From the NCBI RefSeq assembly GCF_020171945.1, contig NZ_JAIVAP010000019.1, positions 23,838-87,837 of the forward strand: a DNA stretch of 64,000 bases, written 5' to 3'. The DNA is from Bacillus infantis. GTDB taxonomy: Bacteria > Bacillota > Bacilli > Bacillales > Cytobacillaceae. The notes under the pieces are model-generated. The model saw only the letters and a program-made list of their open reading frames with translations. It was not told the DNA's origin and ran no database searches. The translations under genes and the position numbers were made by a program. The number at the start of each line of letters is the position of its first letter. Within the stretch, counting starts at the first letter, position 1. Shown piece after piece: positions 8,480 through 18,346 of this stretch.

Positions 8480-8944
8480 TTAATCCAGCACAGGTGTCTT
8501 CTTCCCCTCAGCCCAATCTTTAATAAACTCCTTCTGCCTTGGATTTAAATTCCCTGGCAGGCCGTTCTTCTCAAAATACCGATGCTCCCTGCTTTCGTCT
8601 CCCGTTTGCTTTAAGGTCCCGCTGAAAGAGCTGGTTTTGAATATAATCTGGACACTGAATACCCTGTCTTTATTGGGATATTCAACAAAACATTTCTCCC
8701 CTGAGTAGATCGCGAACAGTTCAAGCTCCTGAACCTCAAGTCCTGTTTCTTCAAAAGTTTCTCTTTTAGCCGTCTGCTCAAACGTTTCGCCCAGCTCCAT
8801 CACCCCGCCGGGTATGCACCAATTATCTTCGTCTGTACGGTGCTGCAGCAGAATTCTACCCTCGTTTTCAATGATGATGCCGCAGCCGACAGTGAACAGC
8901 GTTTCGTGTCCAATCATTTTTCTCATCGTTCTTATATAATCCAT
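8480..8944 (-). CDS. NUDIX hydrolase
   Basis: This 154-residue cytoplasmic pyrophosphohydrolase cleaves nucleoside diphosphates linked to another group, using metal ions. The Nudix box is visible as GGVMELGETFEQTAKRETFE followed by ETGL (about residues 46-69), with the metal-binding glutamates present. The start was set at 8944 (MDYIRTMRKMIGHE) because GGGAGGG lies just before it; in-frame ATGs at 8956 and 8968 are alternatives. The substrate is unknown. It is a single gene downstream of mqo but separated from it by a terminator. Confidence 0.85.
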   Translation of the reverse strand: MDYIRTMRKMIGHETLFTVGCGIIIENEGRILLQHRTDEDNWCIPGGVMELGETFEQTAKRETFEETGLEVQELELFAIYSGEKCFVEYPNKDRVFSVQIIFKTSSFSGTLKQTGDESREHRYFEKNGLPGNLNPRQKEFIKDWAEGKKTPVLD

Positions 8945-8974
8945 TTTCCCTCCCATTTTCCTTCTCATTTAAAT

Positions 8975-9012
8975 AGAAAAAGAACCTCTAATCTTATCAC
9001 GATTAAAGGCTC
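8975..9012 (-). terminator. Intrinsic terminator of mqo
   Basis: On the minus strand GAGCCTTTAATC and GATTAGAGGTTC form a 12-bp stem with two weak pairs, followed by TTTTTC. It lies 30 bases after the mqo stop. Confidence 0.75.
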
Positions 9013-9041
9013 CTGGTGTATTTAGTTAACATAATATTTTT

Positions 9042-10541
9042 CTAGGAAACCAGTTCCTTTTTTCTTAAGCCAAGCGTCTCGGCTGTTGACGTCTGGATTT
9101 CATGGAAAAGTGCTGGATTGCTGGCCAGCGATACACCGAATGACGGAATCATTTCTTTGATTTTTGGCTGCCATTTCTGCATATTCTCAGGAAAGCATTT
9201 CTCAAGAACTTCAAGCATAACCTGTACAGCAGTTGATGCACCTGGGGATGCTCCGAGCAATGCGGCAACCGAACCGTCTGAAGCACTCACAACCTCTGTC
9301 CCAAATTGCAGCGTTCCTTTGCCGCCTGCTTCTGTGTCCTTGATAACCTGAACACGCTGGCCGGCTACGACTGTATCCCAATCACCGCTTTGAGCGTTCG
9401 GGATGAACTCGCGCAGTTCCTGGATCCGCTTCTCATGAGACAGCAGCACCTGCTCGATCAAATACTTGGTCAAAGGAAATTCCTTCATTCCCGCTGCCAG
9501 CATTGTAAAGACATTATTCGGTTTAACAGAACCGATTAAATCAAAGTTAGAGCCTGTTTTCAGGAACTTAGGCGAGAATCCGGCAAAAGGCCCGAACAGG
9601 AGGGACTTCTTGTTATCGATATACCTTGTATCAAGATGGGGTACCGACATTGGCGGCGCTCCGACCTTTGCTTTCCCATATACCTTGGCATGGTGCCTGG
9701 CAATGACCTCAGGGTTATTGCAGACAAGGAAAAGACCGCTGACAGGGAAGCCCCCGATTCGCTTCGACTCAGGAATCCCGGTTTTCTGCAGCAGCGGCAG
9801 ACTGCCGCCCCCGCCTCCGATGAACACGAACTTGGCAGTATGGTGTTCCACAGAGCCGCTTTCAAGATTTTTCACCTTCACGTCCCACATGCCCTGGCTG
9901 TTGCGTTTGATATCCTTCACCGTATGCTTGTAATTCATTTCTACATTTTGCTTCTTCAAATAGTCGAACAGCATCCTAGTCAAAGCACCGAAGTTCACAT
10001 CTGTACCGGAATCAATTTTCGTGGCGGCGATCGGTTCGTTTGATTTCCGGTCCTCCATAATAAGAGGAATCCATTCCTTTAATTTCTTTGGGTCGCTTGA
10101 GAATTCCATACCCTGAAACAGCGGGACACCTGAAAGCGCTTTAAATCGTTTTTGCAGGAATTCTACATTTTTCTCACCTTCCACAAGGCTCATATGCGGT
10201 ATAGGCATGATGAATTCCTGCGGATTTCGGATAAGGTCCTTTTTGACTAAATAAGACCAAAACTGGCGTGACAGCTGGAATTGTTCGTTAATATCAATCG
10301 CTTTCTTTATATCGATAGAGCCATCCGGCTTCTCTGGCGTATAATTCAGCTCGCACAAGGCAGCATGGCCTGTACCCGCATTATTCCACTCATTCGAGCT
10401 TTCTTCCCCTGAACCCGCAAGCTTCTCAAAAACCTTGATCTCCCACTCAGGAGCAAGCTCCTTCAGAAAAGAACCCAATGTTGCGCTCATGATCCCGGCA
10501 CCAATTAAGATTACGTCTGTTGCTTTCTGTACGCTGCTCAT
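9042..10541 (-). CDS. mqo: Malate:quinone oxidoreductase
   Basis: This FAD-dependent, membrane-associated enzyme oxidises malate to oxaloacetate and passes electrons to quinone, a TCA-cycle and respiratory step. The 499 residues match the family length. The FAD motif [14 protein letters not shown] is near the N-terminus, and conserved stretches such as [35 protein letters not shown] and SPGASTAVQ are typical of Mqo. The start at 10541 follows AGGAGG and gives the usual N-terminus; an upstream in-frame ATG would add an unrelated 25 residues. It is a single gene with its own terminator. Confidence 0.95.
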   Translation of the reverse strand: MSSVQKATDVILIGAGIMSATLGSFLKELAPEWEIKVFEKLAGSGEESSNEWNNAGTGHAALCELNYTPEKPDGSIDIKKAIDINEQFQLSRQFWSYLVKKDLIRNPQEFIMPIPHMSLVEGEKNVEFLQKRFKALSGVPLFQGMEFSSDPKKLKEWIPLIMEDRKSNEPIAATKIDSGTDVNFGALTRMLFDYLKKQNVEMNYKHTVKDIKRNSQGMWDVKVKNLESGSVEHHTAKFVFIGGGGGSLPLLQKTGIPESKRIGGFPVSGLFLVCNNPEVIARHHAKVYGKAKVGAPPMSVPHLDTRYIDNKKSLLFGPFAGFSPKFLKTGSNFDLIGSVKPNNVFTMLAAGMKEFPLTKYLIEQVLLSHEKRIQELREFIPNAQSGDWDTVVAGQRVQVIKDTEAGGKGTLQFGTEVVSASDGSVAALLGASPGASTAVQVMLEVLEKCFPENMQKWQPKIKEMIPSFGVSLASNPALFHEIQTSTAETLGLRKKELVS

Positions 10542-10857
10542 AATACGTTCTTTGCCTCCTATATGTGAAAAAAGATTGTGCGCTATTTCACCTAGAAATT
10601 CACTCTTCCGTTTCAATTAAAACCCTTTCATATTCTATTATAATGATTTATTGGTTAATTTATCTACTATTATCTGATAATTATATATTATTTTTCGTTT
10701 GGAAAAAAGTGCAAAGGTTCACTTTATACAGGAAAAATCAAAAATTCTGTACTTTTTTCATTATATCAGGATTAGAATTTACTAAACATTATATTCCTAT
10801 ATTAAAATAAAAAGTAAGCGTTAACAAGTCTGGAGTATTGCGTATTAAGAACAAAAA
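10542..10857. other. AT-rich upstream region of mqo
   Basis: No gene is seen in these roughly 315 bases. The region is very AT-rich and must hold the mqo promoter. AGTAAGCGTTAACA at 10813-10826 matches the catabolite-response element consensus except at its first base. It lies far (270 bases) from the mqo start, so a role is uncertain. Confidence 0.35.
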
Positions 10858-10897
10858 GCGCATAAACAAGTTCTGCTGATCAGAATGGTTTATGCGC
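10858..10897 (-). terminator. Intrinsic terminator closing the large enzyme operon
   Basis: GCGCATAAAC and GTTTATGCGC form a perfect 10-bp stem, followed on the minus strand by TTTTTG. It lies about 40 bases past the stop of the SGNH hydrolase gene and probably ends the whole minus-strand operon. Confidence 0.8.
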
Positions 10898-10937
10898 CTG
10901 GAAAATATATTAATCAACTTATTGGGATTCAATTCGT

Positions 10938-11585
10938 TTATTCAGATACATTTGGGATCAAAACATTTAATTTCAGAATATCCTTTACAGCCTCTAACCA
11001 GGTCATGGCCATCAGCATATTCCCCAATGCATTCATGTGTACTCCATCAATGGTGAGCGGCTGATTCTTCCTCTTTTCCAAATAAGATATAAATGCCTGG
11101 TGTGTTGGAACAGTAGCTGCTCCAAATCTCTTCGCTGTTTTGTGAATGATGCCAAGATACGGCTTGAGCTTCAAATTCCCAACCGATGTGATATCTTCTT
11201 TTATCACTGTGGGCTCCATCAAAATGATTCTCGCATTTGTACGCTTTTTGACCTCTTCAAGGAGATCTGCAAGGATTGATTCAAACTTGTCAGGAAACAT
11301 TTGATTTATGTCTGGTGAATCCATCTGCCTTGCCACATCATTTATGCCAATTGAGATTGACAGGATATCTGGGTTCAACTGTATGACATCTCTTTCCCAC
11401 CTATCGGCAAGATCGATGATCCGATCACCGCTTACCCCTTTATTGTGTATCTCAAAGTCCTGCCGGGGGCAGGTGACTGTCAGATAATCATGAATTAGGC
11501 GTACATAGCCGTTGCCAATGCTATCATTTTCACTTACTCCCGACCATGTAATACTATCACCAATAAAAACTACCTTCTTTTTCAT
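10938..11585 (-). CDS. SGNH/GDSL hydrolase
   Basis: This 215-residue esterase or lipase-type hydrolase has all four SGNH blocks: the serine in VFIGDSITWSG, the glycine block GVSGDRI, the asparagine block ISIGINDVA and the catalytic Asp/His in DGVHMN. No signal peptide is present, so it acts in the cytoplasm. Enzymes of this type often remove acetyl or other acyl groups from sugars. It is the last gene of the 25.5-11 kb operon, 77 bases after the DUF4838-like gene, so a sugar de-O-acylase role is a reasonable inference. GGGGGG precedes the ATG. Confidence 0.82.
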   Translation of the reverse strand: MKKKVVFIGDSITWSGVSENDSIGNGYVRLIHDYLTVTCPRQDFEIHNKGVSGDRIIDLADRWERDVIQLNPDILSISIGINDVARQMDSPDINQMFPDKFESILADLLEEVKKRTNARIILMEPTVIKEDITSVGNLKLKPYLGIIHKTAKRFGAATVPTHQAFISYLEKRKNQPLTIDGVHMNALGNMLMAMTWLEAVKDILKLNVLIPNVSE

Positions 11586-11662
11586 GGTTTCCCCCTATAT
11601 GATCCCGGTTTCTTACTAAATCCTTCTATAAAATGAACTATACAGCCCCTCCGTAATCCTAT

Positions 11663-13198
11663 TTATTTTTCCTCCCACATTGTTATATACCTTGTTAATT
11701 TTTGTTTGATAAAATCATTATAAAAAACTGCCATACTGTATACCTCATTCGTGTTTTCGGTTGGTTTCAAACTGATTTTTTCTATCTCGATTCTCCACTT
11801 TTTCATATCATTCAGCACTTTTGGTATATCATTATATTTTGTTACTTTTTCTGGATCGATTATGCGCTGTGGAAATAATGGAACATTCATTTTAGATGCT
11901 TCAGAAAGTATTTCTTCCATTTTTTCATAAGCTTCCATAATCTCTGCTTGTTTATCGCCAAAGATAGAATAAAAATCATTCTTAATCTCGTGGAAGTCAT
12001 CACCCCATGCCAATCTGGCAAAAAAATAGCTGTTCATCAGCTGGATCGATTGCCAAGGATATAAATAATCCATCTCAGCAGCTGATTCTTTTGGAATAAA
12101 TGGTACGATCAGATTTACGATCCTCTTTATCCCCATTCTGCTAAACAATTCAATATCCGCTTGGATACGGTGAAACAGCGGCGGATATAAATCACCCAGC
12201 ATGAAATGATCGCTATAATATTCGAATATGGTGATCCGATTATTGCTTTCCTTAGTATATTTGCACCACTTCTGCATGGCTTTGTAAGCTCTATCTTCAT
12301 CTGCGAATGACTGTTTATAGTTTCTGCCCCAGTATGCAAATAAGGTATCCACTTTTTCGGCACCTTCCAGGTCTTCTGGAATCTCCAGCATATTCCAGGA
12401 TAATCCTGCATTATAGGCAATATGCTCTACTTCAAGGTGTGGCAGCTGCCTTTTAATCGTTTCAGTGAATTCGATATATTGGGCTATAAAATGCTGATCC
12501 CCACCAATTCCAACATCCGCGGGCCATAATGATACCCGCTTAATGGAAGCTGAATCTTCACATGTTTCCTTGATTTTTTTAAGCAGGCGGCTTTTCCAGG
12601 TATCGTCCCGGAAATCGAACTGGTTCTTTTCCGATGCACTCCCACCTGCCAGGTAGTGCATGCTATGGCCGCCAATTGTGACAGTCAGGCCGCGTTTCTC
12701 AATCTCTGGAGCCAAAATATTCTTCACTTTATCCCAGAGCATAAATGTAAAAAATAAATCATTGATATAATGTTTTGCCGCCCAGTCAACCAGCTTTATG
12801 AGAAAAGCAGCATCGTTGTAATTTTCAACAACCAGCCCTCTTCGTTCCATTTTTCCCTTATGAGAAATCTTATCAAAATGGAAAAGAGAATCACTTAAAG
12901 ACTCAGCAGATAAGAAGCTTACCCATTTATATCCGAATAGATTTTTGCAGGCATGATAGACGCCAAAAAGGACAGAGCGGGGATTTGATCCTATTATTTG
13001 GATCTCCTCCCCCTTGTTAAGGAGTTTAAAAGAATCCGTTCTCACGTGATCTGCGAGGGATTCACCTTCAGTTTCTATATCCAACACGAAAGAGTACGGA
13101 ATTTCCATACGTGCTGCTTCTGCATATTTCTGCAATTCTTCTTTTGCAAATCTGATAGTCTTTTCGTCTTTTAAAATGGAACATTGAATGCTAGTCAT
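11663..13198 (-). CDS. DUF4838/alpha-glucuronidase-like glycoside hydrolase
   Basis: This 511-residue protein without signal peptide resembles the DUF4838 group and its GH67-type N-terminal domain. The first 100 residues form an alpha/beta domain ending in NPRSVLFGVYHACKNLFGYKWV, as in alpha-glucuronidase and NAGLU-type N-domains. A likely TIM barrel follows, with RRGLVVENYNDAAF, GGHSMHYLAGG and WPADVGIGGD. Catalytic residues cannot be assigned safely. The stop of the upstream gene abuts its ATG, so translation is probably coupled. The inferred role is cleavage or processing of the oligosaccharide taken up by the locus importer; the true substrate is unknown. Confidence 0.6.
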   Translation of the reverse strand: MTSIQCSILKDEKTIRFAKEELQKYAEAARMEIPYSFVLDIETEGESLADHVRTDSFKLLNKGEEIQIIGSNPRSVLFGVYHACKNLFGYKWVSFLSAESLSDSLFHFDKISHKGKMERRGLVVENYNDAAFLIKLVDWAAKHYINDLFFTFMLWDKVKNILAPEIEKRGLTVTIGGHSMHYLAGGSASEKNQFDFRDDTWKSRLLKKIKETCEDSASIKRVSLWPADVGIGGDQHFIAQYIEFTETIKRQLPHLEVEHIAYNAGLSWNMLEIPEDLEGAEKVDTLFAYWGRNYKQSFADEDRAYKAMQKWCKYTKESNNRITIFEYYSDHFMLGDLYPPLFHRIQADIELFSRMGIKRIVNLIVPFIPKESAAEMDYLYPWQSIQLMNSYFFARLAWGDDFHEIKNDFYSIFGDKQAEIMEAYEKMEEILSEASKMNVPLFPQRIIDPEKVTKYNDIPKVLNDMKKWRIEIEKISLKPTENTNEVYSMAVFYNDFIKQKLTRYITMWEEK

Positions 13199-15061
13199 TC
13201 AGACACCTTCCAACATTTCTAGTAAAGATTGATTCATCTTCTTTAACAGCAACCCTGATAAGATGATGGCATTTGTCCATCCGCTTTCGATGACATACGC
13301 CCCCCAGCCTGTATCGCCATTATTCCCAAAATACTCGCCGCTGTCTAAATGAAAAGAACGCATCCAACCGCCATTAAATTCATTTTTTGCTGAGTTGATT
13401 TGAATTCGGGTGATAAAGGTTTCCAGATTCTCATGAAAATTTCTTATAACCGGATCTTCTGTTGCCTTCCAGGCCTCCCAAGCATTCATCATTAAGAAAT
13501 TATTCGTGTACAGCTGATCGGCAATTCCCTCATGATTCTGCCTGAAGACGCCTGTGTCCTCTGTCCCATACCTGTCCGGATCCGGATTATCACTCTCTTC
13601 AATACCGCCAAGCCTATGCTGATTGTCTTTCAAATATTCAATTGTTTCATATAAACCCTCTTTTATTCGATCATCCTTTGTTACAGCAAATAGATGGGCC
13701 AGTGATAAAAGAAAACGGCTGCAGCCTGCTGTTTGACTGTACATATACTTTAATTCTGCTTTATTCTCCAGCAAAGCCAGTGTACCCAGATAGGCTGTTT
13801 GAAGGAATGCTTCGTCTTTTGTTACGTAATACGCTTGAATAAAGGCAGCGTGCACGATTGATTCAAAATGCGGGTTCATGCTGGCTTGTGCAGACGTTTT
13901 AAAGTAATCAGCCCCTTTTACTATTAATTCGTTTTCACGGATACATTCCGGACGGAGACCTTTTTTATTTTGAGTGCTTAATAAAGCTCTCGCAGTCATC
14001 AGGCCTCTTCGCTTATATTCTTTATTGCCTGTTTTCCGGTACAGATAGAGGAGAACCAGCGCAACCCAGCTATTGTCATCAGAAAATATTTGATCCGGCT
14101 TTTCCTTTGGACTCTGGAACCATTTCCAAAACCCATATGTTGCTGATTCGGGGTCGCTGTCCTGATAACCGGACTTAAACAAATAGGATAGTATATTATC
14201 AGACATGGCACTCCATTTTCGTTCTTTTGTGTACTCTCCATATAAGTAAAAAAATAATGCAGTATGCGCATGGCAATCAGGGCGAAGATCCTTGCTGATA
14301 TCACTGCGGATGGAATGGACATTTTCATATACTCCCAAACGGCCATTTTCCTCCGGCAGAATGCCTGAGTGCAAAAACCACTCCACCCCTTTTTTCAAAA
14401 CTTTATCAACATCCTGAGATCCGGATAAAAGGATGACTGGCTCCAGCTCTGTGATAGGCAATCCATACTCTTCATTCAGCCAGGCAATCACTTTATTCCA
14501 TGCCCAATTAGGCCTTAGCACCCAGCTCTTTTCAGTTCCCAGGAAAGAAAAACTCGAGAAAATTGCCTTTCCTTTCCCATACTCTTTTGTGACTATTCCA
14601 GGGTAGCTGTCAGCTTTCCTTACTTCAGTTAGGTGAGTTTCCTTAAAATGGCCGATATCTATCAATCTATCTGTATCAAAGGTGAAGCCTGTTAAAAACG
14701 GCCCCTGCCATTCCATTAGCTGGCCTTTGCGGGCAAATTGATGCTCACGGGATATAACTAATTTCTCAAGGCGGCGGCTGGTGATACCAAAGTCCTGTTT
14801 AAACCCAAAGAGGCGTGAAGCCGGGAAATTCTCACAATTGATCAATTCACCATATAAGATACCGCCTTGCTCAACAAAATTATAGAGCTTTTCAATCAAT
14901 GGATAAGAAAGCAGCTGCGGGTGCCCATTTTGATTTCCATTAATTAGTATCACGTTAAACTTTTGCAGATTTTCAGCCAGCAGCTGCTCTGGCGAAGAGT
15001 AGTAGTCGGTAAAGCGGACACGGTCTTTCATTTTCATGCTTCCATCTACTAACGCGATCAA
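13199..15061 (-). CDS. GATase-like domain plus six-hairpin toroid protein
   Basis: This 620-residue cytoplasmic protein of unknown function has two parts. Residues 1-200 look like a class I glutamine-amidotransferase-like fold of the kind found in beta-galactosidase trimerisation domains (NFVEQGGILYGE, GKGKAIFSSFSFLG). The remainder is helix-rich with repeated W and hairpin motifs (NSWVALVLLYLYRKTG, NFLMMNAWEAWKA, GDTGWGAYVIESG), as in alpha/alpha-toroid glycosidases and lyases. The start was set at TTG 15061, eight bases after GGGGG; the ATG at 15100 lacks a good site and overlaps the upstream gene. It probably handles an oligosaccharide in the same pathway. Confidence 0.55.
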   Translation of the reverse strand: MIALVDGSMKMKDRVRFTDYYSSPEQLLAENLQKFNVILINGNQNGHPQLLSYPLIEKLYNFVEQGGILYGELINCENFPASRLFGFKQDFGITSRRLEKLVISREHQFARKGQLMEWQGPFLTGFTFDTDRLIDIGHFKETHLTEVRKADSYPGIVTKEYGKGKAIFSSFSFLGTEKSWVLRPNWAWNKVIAWLNEEYGLPITELEPVILLSGSQDVDKVLKKGVEWFLHSGILPEENGRLGVYENVHSIRSDISKDLRPDCHAHTALFFYLYGEYTKERKWSAMSDNILSYLFKSGYQDSDPESATYGFWKWFQSPKEKPDQIFSDDNSWVALVLLYLYRKTGNKEYKRRGLMTARALLSTQNKKGLRPECIRENELIVKGADYFKTSAQASMNPHFESIVHAAFIQAYYVTKDEAFLQTAYLGTLALLENKAELKYMYSQTAGCSRFLLSLAHLFAVTKDDRIKEGLYETIEYLKDNQHRLGGIEESDNPDPDRYGTEDTGVFRQNHEGIADQLYTNNFLMMNAWEAWKATEDPVIRNFHENLETFITRIQINSAKNEFNGGWMRSFHLDSGEYFGNNGDTGWGAYVIESGWTNAIILSGLLLKKMNQSLLEMLEGV

Positions 15062-15075
15062 CTCGTTATCCCCCT

Positions 15076-16653
15076 TCACACTTGATGAACTTTCGGCCAT
15101 TCCAATTCAATCCCTGCTTTTACTAGACGAGACTGAAAATCTCTCAACCGAATCTCATTACTTCTAACTTCACTGGGAATAAGATTGTTCTCAATGCAAT
15201 AGGCTGCTAAATGGCCTGCAGATTCTCCAACATTCCATTCAACTGGATGCAGACGGTAACATCCGTTCGTTAGATGAGTCGTACCTATATTTTTGCCGGC
15301 AGGAAGGAAGTTTTTCACCCTTACAGGTATGAGGCTGCCTAGAGGGATCTGGAAAGGAAATGCGGATATATCAATATACGTATCCAACCCTGTACTTGGA
15401 TGAAGGTCAAGGCGGTAGCATCCAATGCCAATACTGTCCTCAAAGAATGCTGCATTCTCCTTCCCTTCTGCTTCAGCGCTTATATGCTGCTCCTTCACAG
15501 TAAATTCTGCTTTTATCCTTCTTGATTCACGGACGTATGGGTACATGGCGAGACCATCTTCTGTACCCAGTATATCTTTGCGGAGACGGATGCCCGGAAA
15601 ACCAAACCCGCCATCTGGACGCGGTGCTTCCGTTTGCATCCAATAAAGCAGAGACAAGCTCAATTGTTTTGCATTGTAAGAATGCTTTTTCTGTTCTTCC
15701 TCAGCAACATCAATGATAGGTCCCAGCCAATAATCATTCTGCGGCCAATTCACAATGGTTATATCACTATTAAATGTTCCCGCTTCAAAGTTGCTTTTGT
15801 CGATGATTCGGCGGTAATTCCATAATGAAAACCGATCCGGCTCATAAAAAAAGGAATACTCTATCGGTTCCAGCGTGTGAGGAACCACTCCCCACCAGCT
15901 TAGCTGCTTAGCTGGCCAAAAGGCTGCCTGATAATCTTTCCAGAAGTCATATTGTTCAGGTTTTTCGATTGTATGGTCTTCATTTTCTAGATAGTCTATT
16001 GCAAAACAATAGGTAAATGCCTGCATATTGAATGGCTGCGGATTTGGCGGAGCATGTTTTTCCCCGGTTTCCGCCTGTGCCTCTGCTCCAGTTACGTATT
16101 CTACATTCGCAAGAGGCAGCAAATCACCCATTTCAGATGCGTCCATAAAGAATTTACCTTGTAGAAGATATGTATGGCCTGTACTTACATTCTGTACTGC
16201 CACAGCCTGCACTTGATCGCCGTGTGTTTCCGCATTTACAGCCTTATATTCGGTCAGAAGGGTGAGTTTCCCTGTGCTCAAATAGGGTGCTAACATTTCG
16301 TGGAACACTTGCAATGCCGCTCTGGGTTCGTGGCTGATGCTGCTGACCAAGGCATTCCCGGGATTAAAGCGATCATTCAAGCGTTCACTATTCTTCACAG
16401 GATAACTGCGGAAATAGTATTCTCTGATATTTTTTCGAAAAGTGCGGTAATTTCTCGTAGCACCAAAGCTTTCAATCCACGGATGTTCATCAGGCGGGAC
16501 ACCCTGGCTGGTGATTTGCCCTCCAATCCATTTGGTTTCCTCTGTCAAAATGACCGTTTTTCCTGATTCCAGTGCTGCCAGGGAGGCGGCGATCCCACCG
16601 AGTCCCCCGCCAATAACGATCAGATCTGCACATAATTTCTGAGAGACTTTCAT
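15076..16653 (-). CDS. FAD-dependent oxidoreductase (FAD_oxidored type)
   Basis: This 525-residue flavoprotein opens with DLIVIGGGLGGIAASLAALE, a dinucleotide-binding motif, followed by IGGQITSQG, a feature of the FAD_oxidored family (PF12831) found in polysaccharide-use clusters. It has no signal peptide. The later segment with VRESRRIKAEF and NIGTTHLTNGCYRLHPVEW is typical of the family and carries the C-terminal FAD contact. The reaction is not established for this group; oxidation of a sugar ring or side chain is the simplest inference here. A relative lies on the plus strand at 32462 in the same locus. AAGGGG precedes the ATG. Confidence 0.75.
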   Translation of the reverse strand: MKVSQKLCADLIVIGGGLGGIAASLAALESGKTVILTEETKWIGGQITSQGVPPDEHPWIESFGATRNYRTFRKNIREYYFRSYPVKNSERLNDRFNPGNALVSSISHEPRAALQVFHEMLAPYLSTGKLTLLTEYKAVNAETHGDQVQAVAVQNVSTGHTYLLQGKFFMDASEMGDLLPLANVEYVTGAEAQAETGEKHAPPNPQPFNMQAFTYCFAIDYLENEDHTIEKPEQYDFWKDYQAAFWPAKQLSWWGVVPHTLEPIEYSFFYEPDRFSLWNYRRIIDKSNFEAGTFNSDITIVNWPQNDYWLGPIIDVAEEEQKKHSYNAKQLSLSLLYWMQTEAPRPDGGFGFPGIRLRKDILGTEDGLAMYPYVRESRRIKAEFTVKEQHISAEAEGKENAAFFEDSIGIGCYRLDLHPSTGLDTYIDISAFPFQIPLGSLIPVRVKNFLPAGKNIGTTHLTNGCYRLHPVEWNVGESAGHLAAYCIENNLIPSEVRSNEIRLRDFQSRLVKAGIELEWPKVHQV

Positions 16654-16680
16654 TTTGCCAACCCCTTTATTTTAAAGAAA

Positions 16681-17598
16681 CTAGAGTTCCCCTGCGTCTG
16701 CCGGAATGGTGGCAGAGCAATGAACCTTGCCGCTCAGCATTAGAGAAGCCCCTATCATTCCTGCATCATTTTTCAGAATAGCTTTTTTTACCATTGGTGC
16801 AGATTTAGAGATGCTTCGCAGTTTACCCAGAAAAGGATTCCACCAATACTGGCTTGAGTTAATGACGCCTCCTCCTACCACAAATAACTGCAGATCCAAT
16901 ATGCTTTGAAGCGAGATAATTCCTGTAGCCAGGTTTGTGAGATAACTGTCGACAATATGGGCAGCATCGGGATGCTTCTCTCCCGCCAGCCTGAAGACTT
17001 CTTCTGGTGTGACTTCCCCCTCAAAGGACTTCCTTATTTCCGATTCCAAAGCAGTGCCAGAGACATATTGCTCCCAGCACCCTTTTTTTCCGCAATTACA
17101 AGGGGTTCCGTTTGGCATATAAATCATATGCCCAATATCCCCTGCACCGCCTTTTCCCCCATGAAATAATTGGCCATTGAGTATTATTCCCGCACCAACG
17201 CCTGTGCCCAGGGTGAGACACATAAAGTTCTTAGTATATCTTGCCGCTCCTAATTTCATCTCTGCGTATGCAGCACAATTGGCATCATTATCAACATAAA
17301 CAGGTATTCGATAGCGCTTTTCAACTAACTCCTTTACTTGAGTGCCGGTCCAGCCAGGCAGATTGGGAGTTGCATAATGAATTGTGCCCTTCTCTGCATC
17401 CACCATCCCGGCAGTGGCAATCCCGATCCCCCAAAAGTCATTTTCTTTGCCGGCCAGCCGATCTAATAATGAAAATACCTGATCCATAAGTCTGTTCTTA
17501 TCAGTCCGTTCTTCAATGTGAGCGGTTATCCGGCCCTCCTGGTTGATTACACCTGCCTTTATCTTTGTACCGCCTATATCAACCCCTAATGTAAGCAT
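16681..17598 (-). CDS. ROK family sugar kinase, probable N-acetylmannosamine kinase
   Basis: This 305-residue cytoplasmic ROK kinase has an N-terminal ATP motif LGVDIGGTKIKAGVI, the central GTGVGAGII and GDIGHM, and the zinc motif CNCGKKGCWE, all intact. ROK enzymes phosphorylate hexoses or amino sugars at O6. The next gene upstream encodes NanE, which acts on ManNAc-6-P, so phosphorylation of ManNAc (the NanK role) is the best inference; glucose or GlcNAc cannot be excluded. It is 13 bases from the NanE gene. AAAGGA precedes the ATG. Confidence 0.8.
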   Translation of the reverse strand: MLTLGVDIGGTKIKAGVINQEGRITAHIEERTDKNRLMDQVFSLLDRLAGKENDFWGIGIATAGMVDAEKGTIHYATPNLPGWTGTQVKELVEKRYRIPVYVDNDANCAAYAEMKLGAARYTKNFMCLTLGTGVGAGIILNGQLFHGGKGGAGDIGHMIYMPNGTPCNCGKKGCWEQYVSGTALESEIRKSFEGEVTPEEVFRLAGEKHPDAAHIVDSYLTNLATGIISLQSILDLQLFVVGGGVINSSQYWWNPFLGKLRSISKSAPMVKKAILKNDAGMIGASLMLSGKVHCSATIPADAGEL

Positions 17599-17611
17599 GC
17601 TACACTTCCTT

Positions 17612-18295
17612 TTAAGAATTCATTTCCCTTACAAAGCTCCTTGTGATTTCCTGTGGCCTGGTTATCGCAGAGCCAACTACTACCGCATGGGCCCCTAATT
17701 TTATACATTCCAAAGCAAGGGAAGGAGTAGAAATTCTGCCTTCTGCAATGATGGGCACATCGGTTTTCTGCAGCAGTTCTGCTAATAGATGTTTGCAGAA
17801 TGTGCCGATATGCGCTGTATAAGGGGTATAGCCGCAAAGTGTGGTGGAGATGAGATCTACTCCTAAACGGGCTGCCAATATACCTTCCTCAAGTGTTGAT
17901 ATATCAGCCATCAGCAAATGGCCGGGATAGCATTGCCTTATTACTTTAATGAAATCAGTAAGCACCTGGCCTTCGGGGCGGATTCGGCCAGTCGCATCAA
18001 AGGCAATGATATCTGCACCCGCCTCCACTGCCTCGTGCACCTCTCTCAGAGTCGGAGTGATATAGATTTCACTGTCTATATAATTTCTCTTCACCAAGCC
18101 GACAACAGGAAGCTCAACCGTCTTTTTTATTTCCATAATATCTGTACCGGTATTCGCCCTGATTGCAGCAGCTCCTCCCTCCGCGGCAGCCAGCGCCATT
18201 TTTCCCATCATGGATGAGCCGTAAAGAGGTTCATGTTCAAGAGCCTGGCAGGAGACGATCAAACCTCCCTTTAGATTTTCCAATATAGAATCCAT
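17612..18295 (-). CDS. nanE: N-acetylmannosamine-6-phosphate 2-epimerase
   Basis: NanE converts ManNAc-6-P to GlcNAc-6-P, feeding the amino-sugar pathway through NagA and NagB. The 227 residues fit the family. Diagnostic stretches are LKGGLIVSCQALEHEPLY, AIRANTG, GLVKRNYIDSEIYITPT, IIAFDATGRIRP and IAEGRISTP. The catalytic lysine is in VKRNY. It is a cytoplasmic TIM barrel. In most bacteria it accompanies sialic-acid lyase NanA, which is not present here as a canonical copy. The neighbours are a ROK kinase and Gfo/Idh dehydrogenases. GAAGGAGG precedes the ATG. Confidence 0.92.
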   Translation of the reverse strand: MDSILENLKGGLIVSCQALEHEPLYGSSMMGKMALAAAEGGAAAIRANTGTDIMEIKKTVELPVVGLVKRNYIDSEIYITPTLREVHEAVEAGADIIAFDATGRIRPEGQVLTDFIKVIRQCYPGHLLMADISTLEEGILAARLGVDLISTTLCGYTPYTAHIGTFCKHLLAELLQKTDVPIIAEGRISTPSLALECIKLGAHAVVVGSAITRPQEITRSFVREMNS

Positions 18296-18346
18296 GTTAC
18301 GCCTCCTTCGGCTGTCATAAGCCCTGAAACTCTGATCTCTGCCTGC

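Noticed and set aside
10813..10826. cre-like site upstream of mqo
   Set aside because: One mismatch and about 270 bases from the start codon; kept only as a note in the gap entry.
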